The position numbers were made by a program, and so were the translations under genes. From positions 766,124 to 830,123 of the forward strand of contig JASGHI010000004.1 of assembly GCA_049841155.1 (NCBI GenBank): a stretch of 64,000 bases of DNA. Direction: 5' to 3'. Under the pieces are notes generated by a model. That model did not search any database and was not told the origin of the DNA. It was given only the letters and a program-made list of their open reading frames with translations. Origin of the DNA: ZC4RG30 sp049841155. GTDB taxonomy: Bacteria > Pseudomonadota > Gammaproteobacteria > Steroidobacterales > Steroidobacteraceae. Numbering within the stretch: position 1 is the first letter of the stretch; each line of letters starts with the position of its first letter. Below are positions 8,901 through 18,014 of this stretch, in pieces.

Positions 8901-10094
8901 ATGTCCCCCCGAAACGTCATCATTCTCGGAGTGGCCGCGGCGCTGGTCGCCGGCGGCTGGTACCTGATCTCCCGCAATGCGGCCCCGCAAGGCGGGCCTG
9001 GTCCCGGTGGACGCGGGTTCGATGCCTGGAAGCAGCCGGTTCCGGTGCGCGTGGTGCCGGCAGCCCAGGAGCGCCTGTCGCTGCAGGTGCGCAGCATCGG
9101 CACCGTGACTCCCTACAACACGGTGGTAGTGCGCAGCCGCGTGGATGGTCCACTGCTGCGAGTGCTGTTCAACGAAGGGCAGCGGGTGCGTGCCGGCGAG
9201 CTGCTCGCCGAAATCGATCCCGAGCCCTACCGTATCCGCCTGGCCCAGGCCGAAGGTGCACAGCAGCAGAACCAGGCCCAGCTGCGCAATGCGGAGCTGG
9301 AGCTGGAGCAGTACCAGCGCGTAATCGAGGCGGGCACCATTCCGCGGCAGACGCTAGACCGCCAGCAGGCGCTGGTGAACCAGCTGCGCGGCACGCTCAA
9401 GTCCGACCAGGCCCAGGTGGACGAGGCGAGACTGCAGCTGAGCTACACGCGCATCGTGGCGCCCATCGCCGGCCGGGTGGGATTGCGCCGCGTGGATCCG
9501 GGCAACCTGGTCAGCGCCAACGATGCCAACGGCCTCGTGACCATCACGCAGACCCAGCCCATTTCCGTGCTGCTGACCATCCCCGAAGCCGAGCTGCCCG
9601 GGTTGCGCTCCGGGCTTGCGGCCGGCAAGGGGCTGACCATCCAGGCCTGGGACCGCAGCGGCCGCCAGCGTCTGGCCGATGGGGTGCTGCACACGCTCGA
9701 CAACCAGATCGATACCGCCACCGGCACCTTGAAGCTCAAGGCCGAATTCGCCAATGCGGACGATGCGCTGTTCCCGAACCAGTTCGTGAATACGGTGCTG
9801 GAGATCGGCGAAATGCCCGCTGCCATCACCATCCCTGCCGATGCGGTGCAGTACGGTTCGCGCGGCACCTATGTCTACATGGTCGCCGACGGCAAGGCGC
9901 AGCTGCGCGAGGTGAGTGTCGGACCCACCGTGGACGGCCGCTCGGCCGTCACTCAGGGCCTTGCGGCCGGGGAGTCGGTGGTGCTGGAGGGTCTGGACCG
10001 GTTGCGTGAGGGCAGTGACGTGATCGTCGTGGATGGCAGCGCGCCTGCCGCCGCCACGCGCAATGCGCCGCCCGCAACGCCTGCCGAAAGCTGA
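8901..10094 (+). CDS. RND efflux membrane fusion protein (MdtA type)
   Basis: Periplasmic adaptor of 397 residues, first gene of an MdtABC-like operon. An N-terminal membrane anchor (about 6-24) with no lipobox is followed by a Gly/Pro-rich linker and the barrel-sandwich hybrid domain (VVVRSRVDGPLLRVLFNEGQ...GELLAEIDPEPY). An alpha-hairpin (about 108-175), the second lipoyl half (IVAPIAGRVGLRRVDPG) and the beta-barrel then follow. It should connect the two RND subunits to a TolC-like channel encoded elsewhere. An AGGAAGG ribosome site precedes the start, though spacing is longer than usual. The next gene starts 7 bp after its stop. Confidence 0.94.
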   Translation: MSPRNVIILGVAAALVAGGWYLISRNAAPQGGPGPGGRGFDAWKQPVPVRVVPAAQERLSLQVRSIGTVTPYNTVVVRSRVDGPLLRVLFNEGQRVRAGELLAEIDPEPYRIRLAQAEGAQQQNQAQLRNAELELEQYQRVIEAGTIPRQTLDRQQALVNQLRGTLKSDQAQVDEARLQLSYTRIVAPIAGRVGLRRVDPGNLVSANDANGLVTITQTQPISVLLTIPEAELPGLRSGLAAGKGLTIQAWDRSGRQRLADGVLHTLDNQIDTATGTLKLKAEFANADDALFPNQFVNTVLEIGEMPAAITIPADAVQYGSRGTYVYMVADGKAQLREVSVGPTVDGRSAVTQGLAAGESVVLEGLDRLREGSDVIVVDGSAPAAATRNAPPATPAES

Positions 10095-10101
10095 ACCGGC
10101 C

Positions 10102-13100
10102 ATGTCCGTCTCCCGGCCCTTCATCGAAAGGCCCGTCGCGACCACACTGTTGATGCTGGCCTTGCTGGCCTCGGGCATCCTGTCCTACCGCCTGCTGCCG
10201 GTGGCCGCACTGCCGCAGGTGGACTACCCCATCATCCAGGTGTTCACGTTCTATCCGGGCGCCAACCCCGACGTGATCACGCGCGCGGTCACTGCGCCGC
10301 TGGAGCGCAGCCTCGGCCAGATTCCCGGACTCAAGCAGATGTCCTCGGCCAGCGCCGGCGGCGCTTCGGTGGTGACGCTGCAGTTCTCGCTGGAGGTGGA
10401 TCTGGGTGTGGCCGAGCAGGAGGTGCAGGCCGGACTCAATGCGGCCAGCAACCTGCTGCCCAACGACCTGCCGGCGCCGCCGGTGTACCGCAAGGTGAAC
10501 CCGGCCGACGCGCCCATCCTCACGCTGGCGGTGACTTCGGCGACCCTGCCGCTGCCGCAGGTCTACGATCTGGTGGACACGCGCATTGCCCAGCGCCTGG
10601 CGCAGCTGCCGGGCGTGGGCATGGTGAGCCTCGCCGGCGGCCAGCGGCCGGCCATCCGGGTGCAGGTGAATCCGGCGGCGCTCGCCGCACATGGCCTGAG
10701 CCTGGAAGATGTGCGCACTGCCATCTCCGCGGCCAACGTCAATCAGCCCAAGGGCAGCTTCGACGGGCCGTACCGCTTCACGATGCTGGATGCCAACGAC
10801 CAGATCCGGTCGGCGGAGGAGTACCGCTCGCTCATCGTCGCCTGGCGCAACGGCGCGCCGCTGCGGCTCGGTGACGTGGCGGATGTCGAGGACGGGGCCG
10901 AGAACCGCTACCTCGCCGCGTGGGCCGGTGAACTGCCGGCGGTGCTGGTGAATGTGCAGCGCCAGCCCGGCGCGAACGTGATCGAGGTGGCCGACCGGGT
11001 GCGCGAGCTGCTGCCGCGTCTGACGGCCACCATGCCGGCCGCCACCGGCGTGAGCATCCTCACCGACCGCACCCAGAGCATCCGCGCCTCGGTGCATGAC
11101 GTGCAGAAGGAGCTGGTGTTCGCGGTGGGGCTGGTGGTGCTGGTGACGCTGCTGTTCCTGCGCAGCGCGTCGGCGACGCTGATCCCCAGCGTGGTGGTGC
11201 CGCTGTCTCTGGTGGGCACCTTCGGCGCCATGTACCTGCTGGGCTTTTCCGTCAATAACCTCAGCCTTATGGCGCTGACCATCGCCACCGGCTTCGTGGT
11301 CGACGACGCCATCGTGATGCTGGAGAACATCGCCCGCCACCGCGAAGCCGGGCTGCCGGCAGTGCGGGCGGCGCTCGAAGGCGCAAAGGAGATCGGCTTC
11401 ACGCTGATCTCGCTGACCATCTCGCTGATCGCGGTGCTGATCCCGCTGCTGTTCATGGGCGATGTCGTGGGGCGGTTGTTCCACGAGTTCGCGGTGACGC
11501 TGGCGGTGGCGATCTTCATCTCGCTGCTGGTGTCGCTGACGCTGACGCCGATGATGGCGGCGCGCATGCTCAAGCACGCGCCCGCGCACGACCGCCCGGA
11601 TTTCCTCGGCCGCGTGATCGCGCGCTACACGCAGTGGCTCGACTGGGTGCTGGACCGCCAGCGCGCGACGCTGCTGGTCATGGCCGGCACCCTGCTGCTC
11701 ACGGCGCTGCTGTACGTGGTGGTGCCCAAGGGCTTCTTCCCCTCGCAGGACAGCGGTGTGCTGCAGGTGGTCACCGAGGCGCCGCAGAACATCTCCTTCG
11801 GCGCCATGGTGCAGCGCCAGCAGCAGCTCGCAAGCCGCATCCTGAAGGATCCGGACGTCGCGAGCCTGTCCTCGTTCATCGGTGTGGACGGCAGCAACAC
11901 TTCGCTCAACAGCGGCCGCATGCTGGTGAACCTCAAGCCGCATGCCGACCGCGACAGCAGCGCGCAGCAGATCATCGAGCGCCTGCGCGCGCAGCTGTCC
12001 GATCCGGTGGCCGGAGTCGACGGCATCCGCGCCTACCTGCAGCCGGTGCAGGAGCTTTCCATCGAGGATCGCGTCAGCCGCACGCAGTACCAGATGACGC
12101 TGACCTCTCCCGACATGGAGGAACTGTCGCTGTGGACCTCGCGGCTGCTGGAGCGGCTGCAGGGCCAGCGCGCGCTCAGCGACGTGGCCAGCGACCTGCA
12201 GAACCAGGGCCTGCAGGCGCATGTGGAGATCCACCGCGATCAGGCCGCGCGTCTGGGCGTCAGCGTCGCCGACATCGCCAATGCGCTGTATAGCGCCTTC
12301 GGCCAGCGGCAGATCGCGACGCTGTTCACCCAGGCCAACCAGTACCGTGTGGTGCTGGAAGTGGACCCCAGCCGTGGCCAGGGGCTGGAGGCGCTGGAGA
12401 CTACCTACGTGCCATCGCGCGACGGCGGGCCGGTGCCGCTGGCAACGGTGGCGAGCGTGACGCAGCGGCCCACGCCGCTGCTGGTGAACCATCAGGGGCA
12501 GTTTCCGTCGGCCACGCTGTCCTTCAATCTGGCGCCGGGCGCATCGCTGGGCGAAGCGGTTGATGCCATCGAGCGCGCGCAGCAGGAGATCGGGCTGCCG
12601 CTGTCGGTGGAGAGCCGCTTCCAGGGCGCCGCTGAAGCCTTCCGCTCCTCGCTTTCCAATACGCTGTGGCTGATCCTCGCCGCGGTGGTGACCATGTACA
12701 TCGTGCTGGGCGTGCTCTACGAGAGCTACATCCATCCCATCACCATCCTGTCGACGCTGCCGTCAGCGGCAGTGGGGGCGTTGCTGGCGCTGCTGGTGGC
12801 GCGCGAGCCGCTGGACCTCATCGCGGTGATCGGCATCGTGCTGCTGATCGGCCTGGTGAAAAAGAACGGCATCATGATGGTGGACTTCGCGCTCGAGGCG
12901 CAGCGCGCGGGCGCCACGCCGCGCGAGGCCATCCGGCGCGCCGCGCAGCTGCGCTTCCGGCCCATCCTGATGACCACGCTGGCCGCACTGGTGGGCGCGC
13001 TGCCGCTGATGCTGGCGAGCGGCTCCGGCGCCGAACTGCGCGCGCCGCTGGGCATCGTGATGGTGGGTGGCCTGCTGGTGAGCCAGGTGCTCACGGTGTT

Positions 13101-13209
13101 CACGACGCCGGTGGTCTACCTCTTCTTCGACCGCCTTGCGCAGCGCCGCGCCGGCACGGTGAATGCGCCGGCCGCTGCAGTCACGGCGCAGTCCGGGGGC
13201 GGCGCATGA
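10102..13209 (+). CDS. RND efflux subunit B (MdtB type)
   Basis: First of two different RND permease subunits, 1035 residues, closest in layout to E. coli MdtB. Start chosen at MSVSRPFIERPVATTLLM because RND proteins begin just before the F-I-x-R-P motif; an upstream in-frame ATG at 10033 would overlap the adaptor gene. The proton relay looks complete: Asp401-Asp402 (FVVDDAIVMLEN) and Lys921 (GLVKKNGIMMVDF). By analogy with E. coli, two copies combine with one copy of the next gene product in a heterotrimer that exports bile salts, novobiocin and similar compounds; the substrate here is not known. Confidence 0.94.
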   Translation: MSVSRPFIERPVATTLLMLALLASGILSYRLLPVAALPQVDYPIIQVFTFYPGANPDVITRAVTAPLERSLGQIPGLKQMSSASAGGASVVTLQFSLEVDLGVAEQEVQAGLNAASNLLPNDLPAPPVYRKVNPADAPILTLAVTSATLPLPQVYDLVDTRIAQRLAQLPGVGMVSLAGGQRPAIRVQVNPAALAAHGLSLEDVRTAISAANVNQPKGSFDGPYRFTMLDANDQIRSAEEYRSLIVAWRNGAPLRLGDVADVEDGAENRYLAAWAGELPAVLVNVQRQPGANVIEVADRVRELLPRLTATMPAATGVSILTDRTQSIRASVHDVQKELVFAVGLVVLVTLLFLRSASATLIPSVVVPLSLVGTFGAMYLLGFSVNNLSLMALTIATGFVVDDAIVMLENIARHREAGLPAVRAALEGAKEIGFTLISLTISLIAVLIPLLFMGDVVGRLFHEFAVTLAVAIFISLLVSLTLTPMMAARMLKHAPAHDRPDFLGRVIARYTQWLDWVLDRQRATLLVMAGTLLLTALLYVVVPKGFFPSQDSGVLQVVTEAPQNISFGAMVQRQQQLASRILKDPDVASLSSFIGVDGSNTSLNSGRMLVNLKPHADRDSSAQQIIERLRAQLSDPVAGVDGIRAYLQPVQELSIEDRVSRTQYQMTLTSPDMEELSLWTSRLLERLQGQRALSDVASDLQNQGLQAHVEIHRDQAARLGVSVADIANALYSAFGQRQIATLFTQANQYRVVLEVDPSRGQGLEALETTYVPSRDGGPVPLATVASVTQRPTPLLVNHQGQFPSATLSFNLAPGASLGEAVDAIERAQQEIGLPLSVESRFQGAAEAFRSSLSNTLWLILAAVVTMYIVLGVLYESYIHPITILSTLPSAAVGALLALLVAREPLDLIAVIGIVLLIGLVKKNGIMMVDFALEAQRAGATPREAIRRAAQLRFRPILMTTLAALVGALPLMLASGSGAELRAPLGIVMVGGLLVSQVLTVFTTPVVYLFFDRLAQRRAGTVNAPAAAVTAQSGGGA

Positions 13210-16200
13210 ATCTGGCGCGGCCGTTCATCCACCGCCCGGTCGCGAGCCTGCTGCTGGCGGTGGCCATCCTGCTCGGCGGATTGCTCGCCTGGCGCCTGCT
13301 GCCGGTCGCGCCGCTGCCGCAGGTGGAATTCCCGATGATCGTGGTCAATGCGAGCCTGCCGGGCGCCAGCCCCGAGAGCATGGCCGCGACGGTGGCAACG
13401 CCGCTGGAGCGGGCCCTGGGCAGCATCGCCGGCATCCAGTCGCTCAGTTCGGACAGCCGCCAGGGCGCGACCAACATCCGCATCGAGTTCGATCTGGACC
13501 GCAACATCGACGAGGCGGCGCGCGACGTGCAGGCTGCCATCAATGCGGCGCGCAACCAGTTGCCCGCCGGCATGCCGGGCAACCCCAGCTTCCGCAAGGT
13601 CAACCCCTCGCAGTCACCCATCGTCGCGCTGGCGCTGTCGTCGCCGAACCTGCCGCCGAGCCGGCTCTACGATCTTGCCTCGACGGTGATCGCGCAGAAG
13701 CTCGCGCAGGTGGCGGGCGTGGGCGAGGTCAGCGTGGAGGGCAGTTCGCTGCCCGCGGTGCGCGTGCAGCTGAATCCCGGCGCGCTGGCGCATCATGGCA
13801 TTGCGCTCGACGAGGTGCGCAGCGCCATCGTTGCGGCCAATGCGCTGCGTCCGCTGGGGGCGCTGGAGGATGCCGATCACCGCTGGGATGTGCGGCTGTC
13901 CGAACCGCTGCGCCATGCGGCGGACTACCTGCCGCTGATCGTGCGCGAGCAGGACGGCGCGCCGGTGCGGCTCGCCGATGTCGCCACCGTCACCGATTCG
14001 GTGGAGAACCGCTACACGGACGGTTTCCACAACGACAACGCCGCCGTGATCCTGCAGGTGAGCCGCCAGCCGGGCGCCAACATCGTCAGCACGCTGGATG
14101 CCATCGATGCGCAGCTGCCGGCGCTGCGCACGCTCCTGCCTGCAGACGCGACGCTCACCGTCGTCATGGACCGCTCGCCGGGCATCCGCACCACGTTGCG
14201 CGAGGGCCAGCTGGCGCTGCTGGCGTCGATGACGCTGGTGGTGCTGGTGGTGTGGGCCTTCCTCGGCAGCGCGCGCGCGGCGCTGATTCCGGGGGCCGCC
14301 GTCGCGGTATCGCTGGTCGGCAGCGTTGCGGCGATGTACCTCTTGGGCTTCTCGATGAACAACCTGTCGATGATGGCGCTGATCCTCGGCGCGTCGCTGG
14401 TGGTCGACGATGCCATCGTGGTGCTCGAGGATGTGCAGCGCCATATCGAGCGTGGCCTTACGCCCATGCGGGCGGCGCTGCGCAGCGCGCGCGAGGTGGG
14501 CTTCACGCTGCTGGCGATGAACCTGGCGCTGATGGTGGTGTTCGTCTCCATCCTGTTCATGGGCGGGGTGATCGAGCGCCTGTTCCGGGAGTTCTCGCTG
14601 ACGCTGGTGGCGGCGATGCTGATCTCGCTGCTGCTGTCGCTGACGTTCACGCCCAGCCTCTGTGCGCGTCTGCTGAAGCCGGCCGCCGAGCGCCGGCCGC
14701 ATGCGCTGGCGCGCGCCGTGACCGCAGCCTATGAGGACCTGCGCGAGGTTTATGGCAGGAGTCTTTCCTGGGCGCTGGAGCACCGGCGCCTGGTGATGCT
14801 GATGCTCGCGGGAGTGGTGGCGCTGAACGTGTGGCTGTACGTGAGCATTCCCAAGACCGTGCTGCCGCAGCAGGACACCGGACAGCTGCGCGGCTTCATC
14901 CGCGGTGACGACGGCTTCTCGTTCCAGGTGATGCAGCCGAAGATCGAGGCCTACCGGCGCCTGCTGCTGCAGGATCCGGCGGTGCAGGACGTGACCGGCA
15001 CCGCCGGCGGCGGTGGCGGCGTGAGCAATGCGCGGGTCAGCGTAAGGCTCAAGCCCAAGGCCGAGCGCGGCGAGCCGGCGCGCGCCGTCGGCGACCGGCT
15101 GCGCAAGAAGGCGCCGCCGGTGCCCGGCGCGATGATGATGATCTTCCCCGACCAGGATATCCGTCTGGGCTCGAACTGGGGCAACAGCGAGAACGAGCTG
15201 CTGCTGCTGTCGGACCAGGTGGCGCCTTTGCGGGAGTGGTCGCGCAAGGTCAAGGAAAAGCTCACCACGCTGCCGGAGCTGGTGGACGTGGATTCCTTCG
15301 GCGATGAAGGCACGCAGCAGGTGCACGTGGAGATCGACCGTGAGGCGGCGCGGCGCCTGGGCGTGGACATGCGCACCATTGCGTCGGTGCTGAACAATTC
15401 CTTCTCGCAGCGCCAGGTGGCAACGCTCTACGACGACCTGAACCAGTACCGCGTGGTGATGGAGCTGGAGCCGGGGTATACCTCGAGTCCGACAGTGCTC
15501 GACCAGGTGCAGGTGATCGCCGCCGACGGCCGGCGCGTGCCGCTGTCGGCATTCTCCTCGTACCACTACGGGGCCGCGAGCGACAATGTGCACCACGACA
15601 AGCAGTTTGCTTCCACCAGCATCGGCTATTCGCTGGCTGAAGGGGTGACGGAACAGCAGGGGCTCGCGGCGATCAACCGCGCCATGGGCGAGCTGATGCT
15701 GCCCTCGAACATCATCGCCACTCCCGGGGGTGCCACCAACGGCGTGACCACGACGCTGGCGCGGCAGCCGCTGCTGCTGCTGGGAGTGCTGATCGCGGTG
15801 TTCTTCGTGCTCGGCATCCTCTACGAGAGCGCGCTGCAGCCGCTGACCATCCTCTCCACGCTGCCTTCGGCGGGCGTGGGCGCATTGCTGGCGCTGCGCT
15901 TCAGCAACACCGAATTCAGCCTGGTGGCGCTGCTGGGCCTGTTCCTGCTCATCGGCCTGGTGATGCGCAACGCCATCATGATGGTGGACTTCGCGCTCGG
16001 CGCGCAGCGCCGCGGCAAGCTCGCTCCGGCAGAGGCCATCCACCGCGCCGCGCTGATGCGGCTGCGGCCCATCCTGATGGTCAACATCGCAGCGCTGCTG
16101 GGTGCACTGCCGCTGCTGCTGGGTGCGGGCGAGGGTTCGGAGCTGCGCCGGCCGCTGGGCATCACCGTGATCGGCGGCCTGGTGATGAGCCAGCTGCTGA

Positions 16201-16340
16201 CGCTGTTCAGCACGCCGGTGGTCTATCTATATGTCGAGAAGCTGCGCGCCTGGCTGGCGCGCGCCAGGAGGCCGGCCGCGGAGCGTGCCGGGGCCTTCAA
16301 TGCCGCAGATGCCAGCCCGTCCGGATCATCCAGGCAATGA
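13206..16340 (+). CDS. RND efflux subunit C (MdtC type) with altered relay lysine
   Basis: Second RND permease, 1044 residues, starting in a 4-base ATGA overlap with the MdtB-like gene, so co-translated. N-terminal FIHRPVASLLLAV and the tandem RND repeat are intact. Asp401-Asp402 are present (SLVVDDAIVVLED), but the TM10 lysine of the proton relay is Arg921 (GLVMRNAIMMVDF, where the partner has GLVKKNGIMM). Such a change fits a subunit specialised for substrate binding rather than proton movement. The last 44 bases overlap the 3' end of the convergent ABC permease gene. Confidence 0.94.
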   Translation: MNLARPFIHRPVASLLLAVAILLGGLLAWRLLPVAPLPQVEFPMIVVNASLPGASPESMAATVATPLERALGSIAGIQSLSSDSRQGATNIRIEFDLDRNIDEAARDVQAAINAARNQLPAGMPGNPSFRKVNPSQSPIVALALSSPNLPPSRLYDLASTVIAQKLAQVAGVGEVSVEGSSLPAVRVQLNPGALAHHGIALDEVRSAIVAANALRPLGALEDADHRWDVRLSEPLRHAADYLPLIVREQDGAPVRLADVATVTDSVENRYTDGFHNDNAAVILQVSRQPGANIVSTLDAIDAQLPALRTLLPADATLTVVMDRSPGIRTTLREGQLALLASMTLVVLVVWAFLGSARAALIPGAAVAVSLVGSVAAMYLLGFSMNNLSMMALILGASLVVDDAIVVLEDVQRHIERGLTPMRAALRSAREVGFTLLAMNLALMVVFVSILFMGGVIERLFREFSLTLVAAMLISLLLSLTFTPSLCARLLKPAAERRPHALARAVTAAYEDLREVYGRSLSWALEHRRLVMLMLAGVVALNVWLYVSIPKTVLPQQDTGQLRGFIRGDDGFSFQVMQPKIEAYRRLLLQDPAVQDVTGTAGGGGGVSNARVSVRLKPKAERGEPARAVGDRLRKKAPPVPGAMMMIFPDQDIRLGSNWGNSENELLLLSDQVAPLREWSRKVKEKLTTLPELVDVDSFGDEGTQQVHVEIDREAARRLGVDMRTIASVLNNSFSQRQVATLYDDLNQYRVVMELEPGYTSSPTVLDQVQVIAADGRRVPLSAFSSYHYGAASDNVHHDKQFASTSIGYSLAEGVTEQQGLAAINRAMGELMLPSNIIATPGGATNGVTTTLARQPLLLLGVLIAVFFVLGILYESALQPLTILSTLPSAGVGALLALRFSNTEFSLVALLGLFLLIGLVMRNAIMMVDFALGAQRRGKLAPAEAIHRAALMRLRPILMVNIAALLGALPLLLGAGEGSELRRPLGITVIGGLVMSQLLTLFSTPVVYLYVEKLRAWLARARRPAAERAGAFNAADASPSGSSRQ

Positions 16341-17058
16341 GGGCCAGGCAGGCGACCATGATCGCCACGATGATCGAGAAGCTCAGCACCACGTCGACGT
16401 CGCCCTTGCCGTAGAAGCTCCAGCGGAAGCCGCTGATCAGGTACACCACCGGATTGAACAGCGTCAGCGTGCGCCACAGCTTGGGCAGCATGTCGATGGA
16501 ATAGAAGCTGCCGCCGAGGAAGGTGAGCGGCGTGACGATGAGCAGCGGTACCAGCTGCAGCTTCTCCCAGGTGGTGGCCCACACGCCCAGCAGGAAGCCG
16601 AACAGGCTGAAGGTGACCGCGGTCATCACCAGGAACACCAGCATCCACACCGGATGCAGCACCTGCAGTGGCAGGAAGAACATCGACGTGGCGAGGATGA
16701 TGAGGCCGATCATCACGGCCTTGGTGGCGGCTGCGCCCACATAGCCCAGCACGATCTCGGCGGTGGAGACCGGCGCCGACAACAGTTCGTAGATGGTGCC
16801 GGTCCACTTCGGCAGGTAGATGCCGAAGGAGGCGTTGCCGATGCTTTCGGTGAGCACCGACAGCATGATCAGGCCCGGCACGATGAAGGCTCCGTAGGGT
16901 ACGCCGTCGATGGCGGTGATGCGCGTGCCGATGGCCGAGCCGAACACGATGAAGTACAGCGAAGTGGTGAGCACCGGCGCCAGGATGCTCTGCACGATGG
17001 TGCGGAAGGTGCGCGTCATCTCGAAGCGGTAGATTTCGCGGACGGCATGCAGGTTCAT
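16297..17058 (-). CDS. ABC-2 type transporter permease
   Basis: Inner membrane permease of 253 residues with about six hydrophobic segments, typical of ABC-2 exporters of the YadH/DrrB/NodJ kind. Start MNLHAVREIYRFEMTRTFRT at 17058 overlaps the stop of the ATPase gene by four bases (ATGA), giving translational coupling. The conserved region before the last helices (FNPVVYLISGFRWSFYG) matches the ABC-2 signature. The natural substrate is unknown; relatives move drugs or polysaccharide and lipid precursors. Its 3' end overlaps the MdtC-like gene on the other strand by 44 bp. Confidence 0.9.
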   Translation of the reverse strand: MNLHAVREIYRFEMTRTFRTIVQSILAPVLTTSLYFIVFGSAIGTRITAIDGVPYGAFIVPGLIMLSVLTESIGNASFGIYLPKWTGTIYELLSAPVSTAEIVLGYVGAAATKAVMIGLIILATSMFFLPLQVLHPVWMLVFLVMTAVTFSLFGFLLGVWATTWEKLQLVPLLIVTPLTFLGGSFYSIDMLPKLWRTLTLFNPVVYLISGFRWSFYGKGDVDVVLSFSIIVAIMVACLALIAWMIRTGWHLRH

Positions 17059-17978
17059 GCGGCATTCACCAGCGAGACGAAGATGTCCTCCAGCGAGCTC
17101 TGGCGCGTTTCCAGATCCTGGACGGCGAGGCCGAGCCGGTCGATCTCGCGCAGCAGCGCGCCGATGCGCGCGCGTTGCTCTGCGGTGTCGAAGCGGCACA
17201 CCAGCGTGAATCCCTGGTCCTGGATCTGCAGTGCCCAGGGGGCGAGGGAATCCGGCAGCGCGGCCAGCGGAGCGGCCAGCTGCAGCCGCAGCTCCTTGCG
17301 TCCGAGTTTGCGCATCAGCGCGGTCTTCTCCTCGACCAGGATCAGCTCGCCACGGTTGATCACGCCGATGCGGTCGGCCATTTCCTCGGCTTCCTCGATG
17401 TAGTGCGTGGTTAGGATGATGGTGACGCCGGCATCGCGCAGGCCGCGCACCGTTTCCCACATGCCGCGGCGCAGCTCCACGTCCACGCCGGCACTGGGTT
17501 CGTCGAGGAACAGGATGCGCGGCTCGTGCACCAGCGCCTTGGCGATCATCACGCGGCGCTTCATGCCGCCCGACAGCGTCATGATCTTCGCATTGCGCTT
17601 GTCCCACAGCGACAGCTGGCGCAGCACACGCTCCAGCACGGCCGGAGCCGGCGGGCAGCCGAACAGGCCGCGGCTGAAGCGTACCGTGGCGAGCACGGTC
17701 TCGAAGGAATCGGTGGCCAGTTCCTGCGGCACCAGGCCGATGAGCGCTCGCGCAGCACGGAAGTCCTGCGCGATGTCGTGGCCGCCGGCCTCGACCCGGC
17801 CCGCCGTCGCATTGACGAGGCCGCAGGCGATGCCGATCAGCGTGGTCTTGCCGGCGCCGTTGGGCCCCAGCAGTGCGAAGATCTCGCCCTGCCGGATGGC
17901 GAGGTCCACGTCCTTCAGGGCCTGGAGTCCTTCCGGGTAAGTCTTGCGCAGCTTTTCGATCCGCAGGATGGGTTGCAT
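17055..17978 (-). CDS. ABC-2 transporter ATP-binding protein
   Basis: Cytoplasmic ATPase of 307 residues powering the adjacent ABC-2 permease. Walker A (GPNGAGKTT, about 40-48), Q-loop, signature LSGGMKRR, Walker B (RILFLDEPSAGVD) and the switch histidine (TTHYIEEAEEM) are all present, so the domain should be active. A C-terminal extension of about 80 residues is usual for YadG/DrrA-type subunits. First gene of a two-gene operon; a 36-bp gap separates it from the divergent aminopeptidase gene. Confidence 0.92.
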   Translation of the reverse strand: MQPILRIEKLRKTYPEGLQALKDVDLAIRQGEIFALLGPNGAGKTTLIGIACGLVNATAGRVEAGGHDIAQDFRAARALIGLVPQELATDSFETVLATVRFSRGLFGCPPAPAVLERVLRQLSLWDKRNAKIMTLSGGMKRRVMIAKALVHEPRILFLDEPSAGVDVELRRGMWETVRGLRDAGVTIILTTHYIEEAEEMADRIGVINRGELILVEEKTALMRKLGRKELRLQLAAPLAALPDSLAPWALQIQDQGFTLVCRFDTAEQRARIGALLREIDRLGLAVQDLETRQSSLEDIFVSLVNAA

Positions 17979-18014
17979 CGGACAATTCTACGCTGGACGC
18001 GGTATTGTCCATGA

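Noticed and set aside
9949..12735. A 928-codon minus-strand open frame opposite the MdtA/MdtB-like genes
   Set aside because: Low-complexity His/Arg/Gln translation with no motif; it is a shadow of genuine RND genes.
13614..16043. An 809-codon minus-strand open frame opposite the MdtC-like gene
   Set aside because: Same antisense signature and no recognisable domain.
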